Positions 34,955 through 45,505 of a stretch of DNA of 64,000 nt are shown one piece after another. The translations under genes were made by a program, and so were the position numbers. Position 1 is the first letter of the stretch. The number at the start of each line of letters is the position of its first letter. Source of the DNA: Nannochloropsis oceanica (Eukaryota; Sar; Eustigmatophyceae; Eustigmatales; Monodopsidaceae); NCBI GenBank assembly GCA_004519485.1, contig CP038106.1, positions 693,501 to 757,500 of the forward strand. Direction: 5' to 3'. The notes under the pieces were generated by a model, which did not search any database, was not told the DNA's origin, and was given only the letters and a program-made list of their open reading frames with translations.

Positions 34955-36993
34955 TCATGCACTAATTTCGTCCTCCTGCACCCGGCATACTAAGGCCTTT
35001 CCATCACTCGTCTGGACATGCCTTGCCTCCCTTAAATCCTCCATGACTTGCGATGCATGCTTCGCCAAAAGATGCGCTCGTGCCCTGACGGTTACGGACG
35101 ATCGAGCTGCCAACGTATCGATCGCCCCTCCCCCGCCGCGTCTTCCCCCGCTACCTCCTCCTCCTCCACAGCCTGAATGATGTCGTTGTCGTTCTTGTTC
35201 TTGTTGTGGTAGCAATGACGATGATGATGGCGGCGATTCTTTTTCATCATCATCATAATCTTCTTCTTCTTCTTCTTCTTCTTGTGATTGTTGTTGTTTT
35301 TGTGGTGGTGGTGATAGTGGTGGTGGTAATCGATGTTGTTCTTCTTGCTGTTTTTCTTGTTGTTGTGCTGGTGGTAGTGGTGGTGGATGTGGTGGCTGTA
35401 ATTGATGTTGTTCTTGTGATTGTTGTTGTTGTTGTGATTGTGATTGTGGTTGTTGTGGTGGTGGTGGATGTGGTGACTGTAGTTGATGTTGTTCTTGTGA
35501 TTTTCGTGATAGTTGTTGTTGTTCTTCTTCTTGTTGTTGTCGTTGTGGTAGTGGTGGCGGTGATGGTTGTGGTAGTCGTTGTTGTGGTTGTTGTGGTTGT
35601 TGTCGTTGTCGTTGCGGTGCTGCTGGTGGTGGTGGTGGTGGTGGTTGTTGTTTTTGTTGTTGTTGTTGTCGTTGCAGGTGGCCAGCACATGACAGCTTTT
35701 TCACAGTGGAGGACGGTCCTCGGAAGCCTGCGAAGAGGGGAGAGACCAAGAGAATATAAGGATTAGGGTTGGAAGAAGATAATGGTGAGTAGAGGCCTCT
35801 TGAGATAAGCTTCGCTGCCACTCGGCATGCATTTCGAGCTTAGCCTGCCAGTGTTAGATTGACATTCACTCACCTGAAGTCCACTGGAGCAATTTGTTGC
35901 GTTGCTGTGCGAGCTCTACGGGGTCCATTTGCTCGATGAAGGCCTGGTGCAGGGGCTTGGAGGAAGAAGGGGAGGGCGGGAGGGAAGGAGAGGTGGAGGG
36001 AAGGGAGCCTTGTCAGAAAGGAAGAGAACGCTAATGTCTAAGCCATATCACAAATATTCATGGTCTCAATAAGAGGACACCTCCGCGTCTTTCTGATGCT
36101 GATGTCAGTCACAACGAGGACGTACCGATGAGGTGTTAATGAAAGCATGAGAGGTGTCGTCCAAAATAGCTGAAATGCTTGCTTCCCCGCTCGGAGTCCT
36201 GGAGCCCCCGGACAAATAAGTAGAATAGGCACAAGAAAGACAGAGAATGAGAATAGTAGTAATTTGTAAGACTAGATCACATTGTCTTATCAAAAGTTCA
36301 GCCTATGGTATTCAACATACCACAACTACAGCCATAAAATAAGCAAATACAATTCGCTGAAACTTACGTGTCTTCGATTTCGCCGCCATCTTGTTGGGCA
36401 AGGTCATCCATTCCTTGTCCATCCATGTGCCCATCAATCTGATTGTAGGGGAGAGAATGCGAGGGATAAGTGACGCAATAATTCCTTGAAAGCCTCACCC
36501 CTCTGAACAAATTTCTCTGATGCCTCCCTTTCTCAACTTTTACGCCTCCCTTTCTCCAACGTGTACCTCGAAAAATAGGCACCCCTCATGGCTACTTTCT
36601 GGAAAGCCCGGTAATCTAGTAACAACATCCAAGTAGTGCTGCAGCTGCAGCTTCCGGTCCTGCAAAAAATCGGGGTTAAACCGACCAAACCATTTCTTGA
36701 CGGGGAGACGGCCAGGGAAGCCAGGAAAGGACCGACAGAGGGCGTTATGGAGGGGGATGAAGTCGTTGAAGCGGCGGATGATGGACCAGGATTGCCCCCT
36801 TAGTGTGACGAGGATCGTATAACGAACGAAGCCTGCTTGGCCTGTGGACGAAGGTTTGGAGGGGGTGGGACGGTGATGAAAGAGATGTGGGCGGGTGGCA
36901 CAAGGCAAAGGGGAGGCGAGGGAAACAACAGGGCAGACATGTGCAGCACACTTAATCATTACCTTCGTCTTGCTTGACAATTATGGCTTCCAT
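34955..36993 (-). CDS. PX-domain (sorting-nexin-like) protein with low-complexity tail
   Basis: Six exons: 36993-36963, 36841-36567, 36438-36368, 36198-36126, 35955-35874 and 35727-34955 (phases 1, 0, 2, 0, 1), giving 434 residues. PX domains bind phosphoinositides, usually on endosomes. The domain fills residues about 1-105: FVRYTILVTLRG, then WSIIRRFNDFIPLHNAL with the phosphoinositide-binding RR(F/Y) motif, FPGRLPVKKWFGRFNPDFLQDRKLQLQHYLD and the GFPESSHEGCLFFE end. Exons 3-5 code acidic and helical linker. The last exon codes a long Gln/Pro run with His and Glu, a Gly-rich patch, and then a non-repetitive end (RARAHLLAKHASQVMEDLREA). The region resembles the SNX-PX-only group; no BAR domain was seen. 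The array of CAA-type repeats in exon 6 is open in several frames, but splicing fixes this one. Confidence 0.82.
35258..35690 (-). repeat. Imperfect trinucleotide array in the PX gene tail
   Basis: About 430 bp of imperfect CAA/CAC/CAG-type triplets (minus strand). In the used frame it codes Gln/Pro/His; the two other minus-strand frames would code Asn/His and Thr runs, and the plus strand a poly-Val run. The lack of stops in most frames is a composition effect. Confidence 0.85.
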
Positions 36994-37124
36994 GCCTTGC
37001 TACGAGCTTGGAGGCGGGTTGCGTGAGCCTGTCGGAAAATTGATGACGGAGAGGAGTCGATGACAAAGCACACTGTGTAGGGCAAGGCGACCAGCGCGCG
37101 GCGGACCTAGCTGCTTATTTCAGT

Positions 37125-37367
37125 CTATCTCTTCTGGTGCTTTTCCTTGTACATGAAATCAGGGTTATGCGTGGTGGGAGCTTCGGGCATAGACGCTTTG
37201 ACAAGTGTAGCATGGGATGACGGAGCAGGCAAAGAAGAAGAGGAACATATCGATGAGGACCGGGAGCGATTGTTGGGTAAAGGCTTGACAGAAGAAGAAG
37301 AGATGCAGGAGATAGAAGAAGAACGGGGACGCTTCTTGTCATTGCTTGGAAATGCCGTGGACGACAT
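37125..37367 (-). CDS. Doubtful small Ser-rich ORF
   Basis: An 80-codon ORF opens at an ATG in good context (CACCATG). The product is Ser-rich with basic patches and ends MPEAPTTHNPDFMYKEKHQKR. I do not recognise it. A plus-strand ORF (37153-37491) covers the same bases and could be a shadow of it, or the reverse. It lies 132 bp before the PX gene start on the same strand, and might be 5' UTR sequence. Confidence 0.25.
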   Translation of the reverse strand: MSSTAFPSNDKKRPRSSSISCISSSSVKPLPNNRSRSSSICSSSSLPAPSSHATLVKASMPEAPTTHNPDFMYKEKHQKR

Positions 37368-37650
37368 GGTGCACTGGCTTTGGCTTCTGTTTGGTTTGGC
37401 TTTGGTGATAACACTTGGTTCTCTACATCCCTCTAGAACTATCGCATGCAACCTGCGTCCTTGCACACGAGGGGGAGCCTTCCAACAATAAAATATTGCC
37501 TATTCATCCCTTACTTCTTGTCCGAGTTTTTCTAGCGTTTTGTGATAACACTTAGGCGTGGGTGGTGTGGAAGTCGAGGTGGTTAAGGTCTTGAGAGCTC
37601 AGGAGTTGGACGATTATTCTGCAAAAAATGGCCTGAATGACTGACTACGA

Positions 37651-37774
37651 TAGTCGTCAGTAGTCGTCGTCGATGTGATAAGTGATAGTCGTGCATGATT
37701 TCCATCGAGGACGACTAGAAGTCGTTGTAGTCGTGCATGAAGTAGGGCAGCCGCCCTACTCCAAGCCTAGTCGT
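37651..37774 (+). promoter_or_regulatory. Cluster of TAGTCGT words upstream of NFU1
   Basis: Five copies of TAGTCGT (starting 37651, 37661, 37686, 37728, 37768) and one inverted copy (ACGACTA, 37711) lie within 125 bases, the last 32 bases before the NFU1 ATG. Two copies extend to TAGTCGTGCATGA. The density is far above chance for a 7-mer and suggests a repeated factor-binding site or a decayed minisatellite. Confidence 0.5.
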
Positions 37775-37805
37775 TTGTTCGTCTTTACAGACACACACCC
37801 CCAGA

Positions 37806-39040
37806 ATGCCCCACACCACGACAACAGGCTCGATTATGCGACGCGCCTTGGCACAAATTGCCCGCCCCGCTCTTGCAGCTGCGGCGGGCGCTGCTAAGGC
37901 CGCACGCAGCAGCAACAGCATCAGGAGCACTCTCGTCCTCCTGAGCCACCGCAGGGCATCCACGCTCCGTACCACCTCCATCAGCAGCAGCACCAATGGG
38001 AGCATGACTTTGCTGGCTCTGCAGCATTTGCAGTCATTCGCGCAGCGGCGGACCATGTTCATTCAGACAGAAAGCACACCTAATCCTGAGTCCCTCAAGT
38101 ACGTCCCGGGCGAGGTGGTCCTCGACGAGAAGTACGGCACTGGCATGTACTTTCGACAAGGCGACACGGAAGTGAATCGCTCACCACTGGCAAAAAAACT
38201 TTTGAAGATTGGAGGTGTTCAAGGCGTCTTTTTGGGGCGAACATTTATCACTATTACTAAGTCGCCGGAGATCATTTGGCAGGTGAGGCAAGAGGGGAAG
38301 GCGGGGGGGAAAGGAGGGCAAGGACGAAAAGAGTGGAACATTTCTTCAGTCTTCCAGGCACGGTATCACTACTGCAATATCAACATATCTGATCACAACT
38401 ACTCGCACCATTCCCTCTCCCTTCCTCTCTCTTTAGAATCTGAACCCGGAAATCTTCGCCACCGTGATGGATCATTATGCTGAGGGTGGGGTGATTGTGA
38501 GCGACCATGCCATCATCAGCGACACAACCATCCTGGACACGGATGATGATGTGGTGGCAATGATAAAGGAGTTAATGGAAAGCCGCATCCGCCCAGCAGT
38601 CCAAGAAGATGGGGGGGACATTTTTTATGAGGGATTTGACATTGAGACGGGCGTGGTGAGCGTGCGGTTGGCAGGCTCCTGTTCAGGCTGTCCCTCCTCG
38701 TCAGTGACGTTGAAGAACGGCGTGGAAAATATGTTGATGCACTATATTCCGGAGGTAGGGAGGGAGGGAGGGGGGGAGCTAGTTACTGCCTCCCGTTTCC
38801 TACCTTTCTCACGCTTCCCTTGCTGGCAGCCTTCTTGTCTGATACCGAGGAATTCATCTTTTCACGGCCTCTCTCTCTCTCTCCCTCTCCCTCTCCCTCC
38901 TCCTCCCTCCCTCCCATGTCTGGACACAGGTGAAAGGTATCCAGCAAGTGGAAGACGACGAGCTCAAGGAGGTGAATGAGAAGGAGGTCGAGACGTTGGA
39001 GCAACGCCTAGCCAAGGCGGGAATTCCGAGTGCGGAGTAG
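37806..39040 (+). CDS. NFU1: NFU1, mitochondrial iron-sulphur cluster scaffold
   Basis: Three exons, 37806-38282, 38437-38754 and 38930-39040, all phase 0, giving 301 residues. NFU1 receives [4Fe-4S] clusters and passes them to enzymes such as lipoyl synthase in mitochondria. The N-terminus is Arg/Ala-rich, suited to mitochondrial import; ATG 37836 is an equally good start. The Nfu_N domain begins [19 protein letters not shown], with FRQGD and [19 protein letters not shown]. The C-terminal domain holds the cluster-binding CxxC in [21 protein letters not shown], followed by [13 protein letters not shown], which is interrupted by intron 2. Both introns have G-rich starts and C/T-rich ends. The C-terminal helix ([13 protein letters not shown]) extends past the usual end. 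Confidence 0.95.
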
Positions 39041-40368
39041 GAAGGGAAGGAGGGAGGGAAGCAGGGAGGGAGGGAGGGAGGGAGGGAAGTAGTGTACACT
39101 TCTAGTCTCGTCGTCCTCTATAGGCTGGACGCCCTGATCCTTTGTGCAGAGATGGGGGGAGGGAGTGGCGGAGGGAGGAGGAATGGAGTGGCGGAGGGAC
39201 GGAGGATGTATGATTTGTTGGATTCCGAGAAAAACACTTGATCGAGGGTAGAGGGGAGGGAAATGTCATAGAAGGCGATGATGACGACGGAAAACGACGA
39301 CGACGACGACAAAGAAGGGGGGTGCAGGAGGAGAAAGAAGAGGAGGACCAGGAGAATAAATTGACGAAATGCATGCCACGTCACGTGAGCCGTGGTTGAA
39401 AGAATCTTGAGGTCGTTTCATGCGTCGTTTCTCTTGTTCTCTTTCTTCTCCATTAATTAAATTCTTTATTCCCTTCATCGCGTACACTCCCACACAGACA
39501 CGACCTCCCAGACCGGATCACGAGGATTCGCTTCCTTGTCGTCTTTGGCTTCTTCCCTCCCCCTCTCCGCTTTTTCTCTCGTCTCTGGTACTTGTTCTTC
39601 TTCTCTCCTCGCGCATCTTCGACTACTCTTTTCGGTGTTTCACCTCCATCTTCTTTCATTGTCTCTGATTCTGATTTGGACTTTTGGATCCCCTCCCTCC
39701 CCCCTTTCTCTCCCCCTTCCAACGGCTCCTTTTTCTCTGACCAGGGAAAAGGTTTGTGGAACACATGACATAAATTATAAGGAACTAAATCATCATTAAT
39801 GAAAATAAGGAGAGTGGATAAGTAAATGATACCTTGTAAGGGTCGCTATTGGCTATAAGTTTTGTTGTGGCTGTCGTGCTGGTGCTGTTGTTGCTGTTGC
39901 TACAGCTGCAATGCCGTTGGTGTTTCCTCTGCAGGCGGCCTTCTTTTTCAGCTTCTTCTTCTTCTTTCTTCTCCTGAACTTTGGCCCCCTCCATGTTATG
40001 TCGCCTCCGTTTTCCCATGTTACCGCGACACGGCGAGGGACCCCCTCCCTTCCTCCCTCCTTTCTTCCTTCCCTCCATCCCTCCATTCGACCTCTTCCTT
40101 CTCTCTTTGCTGTCACTTCACTCCTCTCATCAATATACATCTCTACCCTCTTTCACGCATCTTCCCTCATCATGACCTTCGTCTCCTTCATCCGCCACCA
40201 TCCCTTTCAATTTTCTGTGCAGACGACACCGTGTCTGAAACCACCCCTCCCTCCCTCCCTCCATCCCTCCCTCAAACGGCGTCACGCCACTTCCTCCAAG
40301 CAGCCTTTCCTCTCCCTTCCTACATTCCTTCCCCAATCCTTCCCTGGCTCCCTCTACAGATGCTCGGA
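39041..40368. other. Long convergent intergenic region, no gene seen
   Basis: About 1.3 kb between the convergent NFU1 and 14-3-3 stops, very rich in purine runs on one strand and pyrimidine runs on the other (GGGA/TCCC tracts near 39050-39100 and 40040-40080). ORFs on both strands are low complexity, such as Lys/Glu/Gly or Ser/Pro runs, and none is credible. The length is large for this genome, so an unrecognised noncoding gene is possible. Confidence 0.5.
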
Positions 40369-41525
40369 TTAGAGGTCCTCCGCGCGGTTCCCGTCCTCGT
40401 TGTTGGCGCCCGCCTCGTCCGCCTCGTTCTGGTCGGACGTCCACAACGTCAGGTTGTCACGCAAGAGCTGCATGATGAGCGTGCTGTCCTTGTACGACTC
40501 CTCCGACAGCGTGTCCAGCTCCGCAATGGCATCGTCGAATGCCTTCTTGGCCAGGGCGCAGGCACGGTCCTGTTCAATCATCAAATCAAGGGGGGGGGAC
40601 GGGGGAAGGGAGGGAGTTCAGTGAGTGAAAGAGCGCGTGCCAGGCATTTCTAACATATAAAATCAATCCAACTTTACATCTTTTATCCGAGACCCTCTCT
40701 CTTCTCCTTCCGGCAGAAGACGCTGATGCTCTGCTTCTCTTTTCACCCTCCCCTCCCTCCCTCCCTCCCTCCCTTCCACATTCCGTACAGGGCTGTTGTA
40801 GATCTCGTAGAAGAAGACGGAGAAGTTCAGGGCTAGCCCCAGCCGGATGGGATGGGTAGGAGGCAGGTCATGCTCGGCAATGTCTGTGGCACACTTGTAC
40901 GCGGACAAGGCGGCATCAGAGGACTCCCGGCGTTTGTCACCCACCTGGATGAAAGGAGCACAAGGAAGGAAGGACGGAGGTGTTATATCGACGGGCGGAC
41001 GTTCCAGGACAGATTGTTTGCTGGCCATAGAGAGAGTGAGAGGGTGGGCATAGTCGACGTGGTTGACTATTTTGAAATGGATGTGCGTGTTTTTGTTCGT
41101 TGGGTTTTCGCGTCTGCTTTTGGGCTTACCTGGAACTCGGCCAAGTACCGGTGGTAGTCGCCCTTCATCTTGAAGTAAAACACCTTGCCTTCCTCCGACG
41201 TCGAGTTGGGGATGAGTTCCGTCTCTATTATGTTCAAGATGTCGTTGCAGATCTCCAGCAGCTCGTCCTCAATTTTGGCCTTGTACTCCCTGATGAGAGG
41301 CAGGCGCTCCTGCTCCCCTTTCTGCTCGATGGAGGAAATGACACGCCACGACGCACGACGGGAGCCAATCACATTCTTGTAGGCGACCGAGAGAAGGTTG
41401 CGCTCCTCCACGGAGAGCTCTTGGGGCTGCTGGGCCACAGCCTTCATATGATCAACCATCTCGTCGAAGCGCTCGGCTTGCTCGGCAAGCTTCGCTTTAT
41501 ACACCAAGGAGTCCCGGGAATCCAT
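40369..41525 (-). CDS. 14-3-3 protein
   Basis: Three exons, 41525-41130, 40944-40789 and 40569-40369, all phase 0, giving 250 residues, the standard length. 14-3-3 dimers bind phosphoserine/threonine motifs and regulate many client proteins. The signature [20 protein letters not shown] is complete, [10 protein letters not shown] carries the phosphate-binding Arg-Tyr pair, and the second signature is present as [21 protein letters not shown]. The nine-helix pattern is intact, and the tail is acidic as usual ([10 protein letters not shown]). The second intron (40570-40788) starts with a G-rich run on the transcribed strand. The gene is head to head with the J-protein gene. Confidence 0.97.
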
Positions 41526-42217
41526 CTTGAAAGGTGGAGGAAAGTTTGCTTGTTGTCTTAACTGTGTGTGTGTTTGAGTGGGGTATTGTGATTGTGTGTG
41601 GCAGTAGCATGTGCATGAAGAGTCGTGGGAGGAAGGATGGAAAGGGGGAGGAATCAGCTCCCTCTTTCGTCCTTCTTCTCCCGTTCATCCGAGGCAGTCA
41701 GGCCAGCCATCACTGACGCGTTCCAAGCACAGCACGACAATGCCGTCGTAGAATATCCAGGCCTACACAGGCCGATTTGGTTCCCCTGCGCTTGGATTGG
41801 CAGGCGCACCGGGGCAGCGATGGCGTAGGAAAAGTGAAGACGACTCGGCGGCGGTTGTTTCCTTCCCCTCCTGGCGCTTGACCAGCCCACGCGCCTTGCC
41901 AGTGGCAACGGCCTCCACACTTCTGTGACGCCGAAAAGTTATCCGTGTGCCTTGAGCGGGGCTGCTTGTGTGGCTGAATGTTCGGTCGGGTGGGTGTGAA
42001 GGGAGGAGACTATTTGGAAGACGTGAAAAAGAAGGCGGAAGAGCACAACGCGTAGGTCCACGAATCTCGATTGAGGCCTTTCCCATCACATTCCATTTGC
42101 ATAACGGACGTGCGTGTTGTGCTTTGTCCTGTGCGAGGGCCCCATTCGCACTGACTCTCTGTGTCGTTTCTCTCCCATGACCATACATACATGGGGTAAC
42201 TGTCCTGGACAGGAAAA
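41526..42217. promoter_or_regulatory. Divergent upstream region of 14-3-3 and J-protein genes
   Basis: About 690 bp between divergent ATGs, holding two promoters and 5' UTRs. Overlapping ORFs on both strands have no recognisable domains. A pyrimidine-rich stretch precedes the J-protein ATG. Confidence 0.45.
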
Positions 42218-43002
42218 ATGGACTCGCCAACGCCGACCAAGGACTACTACTCCATCCTTGGCGTTCCTCGGAACTCAAGCGATGAAGCCATTAAGGCCCG
42301 CTATCGACAGCTCGCCATGGACTTGCACCCCGATCGGTGTGCGGCAGGCGATGTGGCCTCCGTGGAGCGGTTCAAGGCAATATCAGAGGCATACCGAGTG
42401 CTGGTGGACAGTGGGCAGCGACGCATTTTGGACGATTATTTGGAGGGGAGGAGGTTTGCCGGGGCCCGCCTTCGGGGGGACGAAGGCTTCTTTGACCGCT
42501 TGGCGGGGGTGCGACGGCCGAAGCCACCTCCCGGGTCAAGAAGAGGAGGAGGTGCATCATCCAAGGCGTTTAAATTCATTGAGATTGCTCTTTCACCGCG
42601 GGTGTTGGTGATGGGATTGGGTGTGGGGTTCATGAGCTACATAGCTTTTGGGCCTCGCGATGAAAATTTCGACCACACGGAGGGTATGCTGGTGCCGGCG
42701 TGGTACAACCAAAGGTAGGCGATTTGTGTTGGGTCAAAAGAACTAATGTACCGCGTTGATCTTGTCGTTGCAGCCTAAATTCATCCCTTTTTGTCACAAA
42801 TCCTCTCCTCCTTTTTCTCGAACACAGAACAAAACGTTGGGAGACGCCCGCGCCGTGGGACCCCGCCTATCGAGCAGCAGAAACTAAGCATCACGCCAGG
42901 GTATCCAAGTACCATGTGTTTGAGTCCACGCCTCCAGGTCCGGGAGGAGAAAATGCAGGGGGAGGAGGACGGGATGGAGGAAGCTCCGAGGGAAAAGGTT
43001 AG
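42218..43002 (+). CDS. Membrane-anchored J-domain protein (DnaJ family)
   Basis: Two exons, 42218-42714 and 42828-43002, phase 2, giving 223 residues. J-proteins stimulate the ATPase of Hsp70. The J domain covers residues about 9-76 (DYYSILGVPRNSS, AIKARYRQLAMDLHPDR with the essential HPD, FKAISEAYRVL). A basic Gly/Pro linker follows, then one membrane segment at about 129-145 (VLVMGLGVGFMSYIAFG). The second exon codes RWETPAPWDPAYRA and a Gly-rich end. No signal peptide is seen, so ER or mitochondrial inner membrane are both possible. The last codons overlap a GTTAGT word that could be a further donor, so the C-terminus may extend. Confidence 0.82.
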
Positions 43003-44116
43003 TGTGTATATCTGAAGGGGAGGAGGATGTAAATGGTCATTTGAATAGGAAAGCCAGAGAATGAGTAGAAAGCGAAGAAGAAAATAAGGGAGTGTACTCA
43101 TGTGACCACTCTCCATTTGAACGGCCTTGCATCCCCATCATTTTTTTTGGCTACGTTTTTAAGCTCGTACTAAGTTATTTTCAGTGTATGCATTTCGATT
43201 TCTTTAAATACTCACTTGTTGCTTTTTGGTTGATCTTTAACAAAACCGCCATGTCTCCGCACACGATAATTTTGTGCAGCAGAAGTTGGCCTCTCTCTAA
43301 AAGGCTGGCATCATCCGCGAGTCCAGCTTTCCCTGGGAGGCGCCAACGTCGTCATCGTCAAGGAGAAGGGCAAGGTAAGGTTCGCGTGGACTATTTGGGG
43401 CTTAAGGTCGTGAGGAAGAGCGAGACACATAACCCTACCACCCTCATCGACTCATGATTGGACGTGCTGAAAGGGGCGAGGTACTTAAGAGAAATGGATG
43501 TCCTTTCGTTGTACCACAAGATAGTGGTCGACCAAGATTCCATCCTCAAGACGGCCTTTGTCTACACGTGCGGTCAGTTTGAGTATGAATATAGCGCCTT
43601 TTAGGCTTCGGAACATCCCGGAGTTGTGGGATCGTCTCGCTGATATTATCTCTAGAGGGATGAAGTGGTAAGATGTTCACGTGCTCTTCGACTACATGAA
43701 CGTTTCTCCAAGACGGTGGAGGACCACGTGCGGGATGTAGCGTTGGTGCCAGATAGACTGATCGAGGCGGGCGCATGTCCCGGGCGTTTTTGGGCGTGGG
43801 GAAATCCGTCACCGCCGCCATCGCGTCGGGGTTGGCCTCTAATCCCTCACAAGTGACTACAAAGCCCAAGAACTTCGTCTTCGACCGGAGAAATTTGCCC
43901 TTGTTCGGCACTACCGTCACTCCCGCATCGATTGATCTATCCAGCGCTACCCCGCCAGCGCTAAATCCCGCACGCGGTCCTCTGCCATCATGGAGGACAA
44001 GTAGATGTGGTCAAACCCTCAACCCCCCCCTCCCCCCCTGATAACCTTCACCATCAATCACTGTTTACTACCTACGACCGCCATGTCGACTTGTTCTTTG
44101 TCTTCTTCCTTCGTCT
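43003..44116. other. Convergent intergenic region with a retroelement fossil
   Basis: About 1.1 kb between J-protein and proteasome-like stop codons. The first 250 bases are T-rich and probably 3' UTR. Bases 43265-44010 are the fossil described separately. The last 100 bases are C-rich. Confidence 0.55.
43265..44010. mobile_element. Fossil fragment of a Ty3/gypsy LTR retrotransposon (reverse transcriptase region)
   Basis: Two pieces of a Ty3/gypsy-type reverse transcriptase lie tail to tail. The plus-strand piece (about 43265-43770) covers the middle of the domain (KTAFVYTCGQFEYEY landmark). The minus-strand piece (about 44010-43775) covers the later part, with KTKFLGFVVTCEGLEANPD and FPTPKNARDM, the usual end of the domain before RNase H. 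Both overlap in the region around the active-site strand, so this is an inverted partial duplication or two insertions. No LTR, gag, protease, RNase H or integrase was seen. It is broken with many breaks and looks old. Confidence 0.75.
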
Positions 44117-45505
44117 TCACACCCAGTTGTCCTCAACCAGGTCCAGAAGCTTCTCCACAGGTGACACACTCTCCCACATCCTCACACCCTCCCTCGAGAT
44201 CAATGCTACGTCTACTCCTGCCACCATTAGGTCCTCCTCCGCTTCCTCAGGGCCCGCCTCCGTCATCAAAGATGTCCTTTTCTTGATTTCCACCTCCTCC
44301 TCCTCCTCCTCCTCCTCCTCCTCCTCCTCCTCCTCCTCCTCCTCCTCCTCCTCCTTTTTCTTCTTCTTCTTCTCCCCCCCTTCCCTCCCCACCTCTTCCT
44401 TCTCCTCCCTCTTCTCCCTTCCACCACTCATCAAAACCCTGCAGCATTCCAAGGCCAATTTCAACGCTTCCTTCCGCTCCATCTCTGGCGCATACTTGTC
44501 CTCCAACAATGCCATGATGGTCTCCGTCCCCCGGCCCAAGGCACATGCCCTCCACAATGTGAAGGTCCCCGAGGGGTCCGTCCTATAAATACGCGGGTAT
44601 AAAACACCTTTTCGTCTATGACTGTCGCTGCTGCTACTGCTGGTTGGGATGGAAGCAGGGCCTCGCAGGTCAGGGAGCAAGCCTGCGATAAGGATGCTGG
44701 AGCCATAGGGCCGCCTACTCCCTTGCATCGTCGCCTCTTGCTGCTTCCCAGCCACCACTTCCACCAGCTCCGCTATCGGGATGTGTTCCCCGAACCGATT
44801 CTCATGCTCAAATGCGGCCTGTTGCGCGGCAAGAAGGAGGGCGCGGCTGTCTTGGATGAGGCCGACGTGGCTTAGGCAGATGCCGTCCGTGAGACGCCAC
44901 ATTTTGGGGAGGCCCCGGTTTTCGATGAGGGAGCGGGGCCGGCGTTCGCTTAAAAAGGGTCAAAAAGGGGATACTTGTGAGTTTGTTGATGAAGCGTGTG
45001 TGGTTTATAATTTGGTGGGGCGGATGACAGGAGTGAGTAGGAGAAAGGCGGTGACTATGCCGCGGGGAGGACCAGCATCTCCAGTCCGTCCACTCTCATT
45101 ATTTAGCCTTGTCCCTCCCCATGGCCCGCAACTCAGGTTTCATGTTCACATTCAACTTATCAAGATTATACCAACCCCCCTCTGCTCTTATACTCCCTCA
45201 AATTCCCCTTACCTTGGTGCAACAAGCAAAACGGCTTCCTTGAGCGAGAGGGCAACGAGGGGGCCTCCCCGTGCCACGGCCCGCGCCGCGGCGTCACTTT
45301 GGGGTAGTTGACCTTTGGCATCGAAGCGTGTTAAGGGACTGATGGGACTTAAATCTTCAGCAATAGTGCCAGGTAGTAGTAGGAGGACATGAACCAAGGA
45401 AAGGAGGAGGAGGCAGGGGGTAGGAGGCTGAAAAAGGAGCCTGACATCGCTGGGGGCCTTGGACACGCATCCCTTTCTTGCACCCTTTAGGGCATATGGT
45501 GGCAT
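44117..45505 (-). CDS. Divergent proteasome alpha2-like protein with poly-Glu insert
   Basis: Two exons, 45505-45213 and 44948-44117, phase 2, giving 374 residues. Alpha2 (PSMA2) is a 20S proteasome ring subunit of about 234 residues. The match runs through LTRFDAKGQLPQSDAAARAVARGG (alpha2: [23 protein letters not shown]), VALSLKEAVLLVAPS, the HIG-like SHVGLIQDSRALL, RRPYGSSILIAG, YRTDPSGTFTLWRACALG and the C-terminal AGVDVALI strand. The invariant QxEYA helix is QSDAA here, and the usual YTQ is missing. Extra sequences are a Ser/Arg loop, a run of about 25 Glu (44293-44355) and an N-terminal hydrophobic segment (CLLLLSLVHVLLLLPG) that looks like a signal peptide or anchor. The N-terminus may instead come from an unseen first exon. 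Whether this is the only alpha2 in the genome cannot be judged here. Confidence 0.72.
44293..44355 (-). repeat. (GGA)n microsatellite coding poly-Glu
   Basis: About 21 TCC triplets on the plus strand (GGA on the minus), read as GAG codons for Glu in the proteasome-like gene, followed by TTC triplets coding Lys/Glu. Perfect units suggest recent expansion within a variable loop near the C-terminus. Confidence 0.9.

Larger units (their letters stand above)
36994..37805. promoter_or_regulatory. Divergent region between PX and NFU1 genes
   Basis: About 810 bp between the PX gene start and the NFU1 start. It contains a doubtful small ORF (37125-37367, minus) and, nearer NFU1, a cluster of TAGTCGT words. 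It should hold both promoters. Confidence 0.5.

Noticed and set aside
35206-35766. 186-codon poly-valine ORF on the plus strand
   Set aside because: It is the complement of the trinucleotide array in the PX gene; the open frame is due to composition.
37153-37491. Plus-strand ORF opposite the small Ser-rich ORF
   Set aside because: Acidic and hydrophobic mix without homology; at most one of the two overlapping ORFs can be real and neither is well supported.
39862-40653. 263-codon plus-strand ORF over the 14-3-3 3' exon
   Set aside because: Cys, Ser and Pro runs from pyrimidine tracts and antisense of a firm 14-3-3 exon.
44007-44588. 193-codon plus-strand ORF with a Ser run
   Set aside because: Antisense of the poly-Glu region and flanks of the proteasome-like gene.
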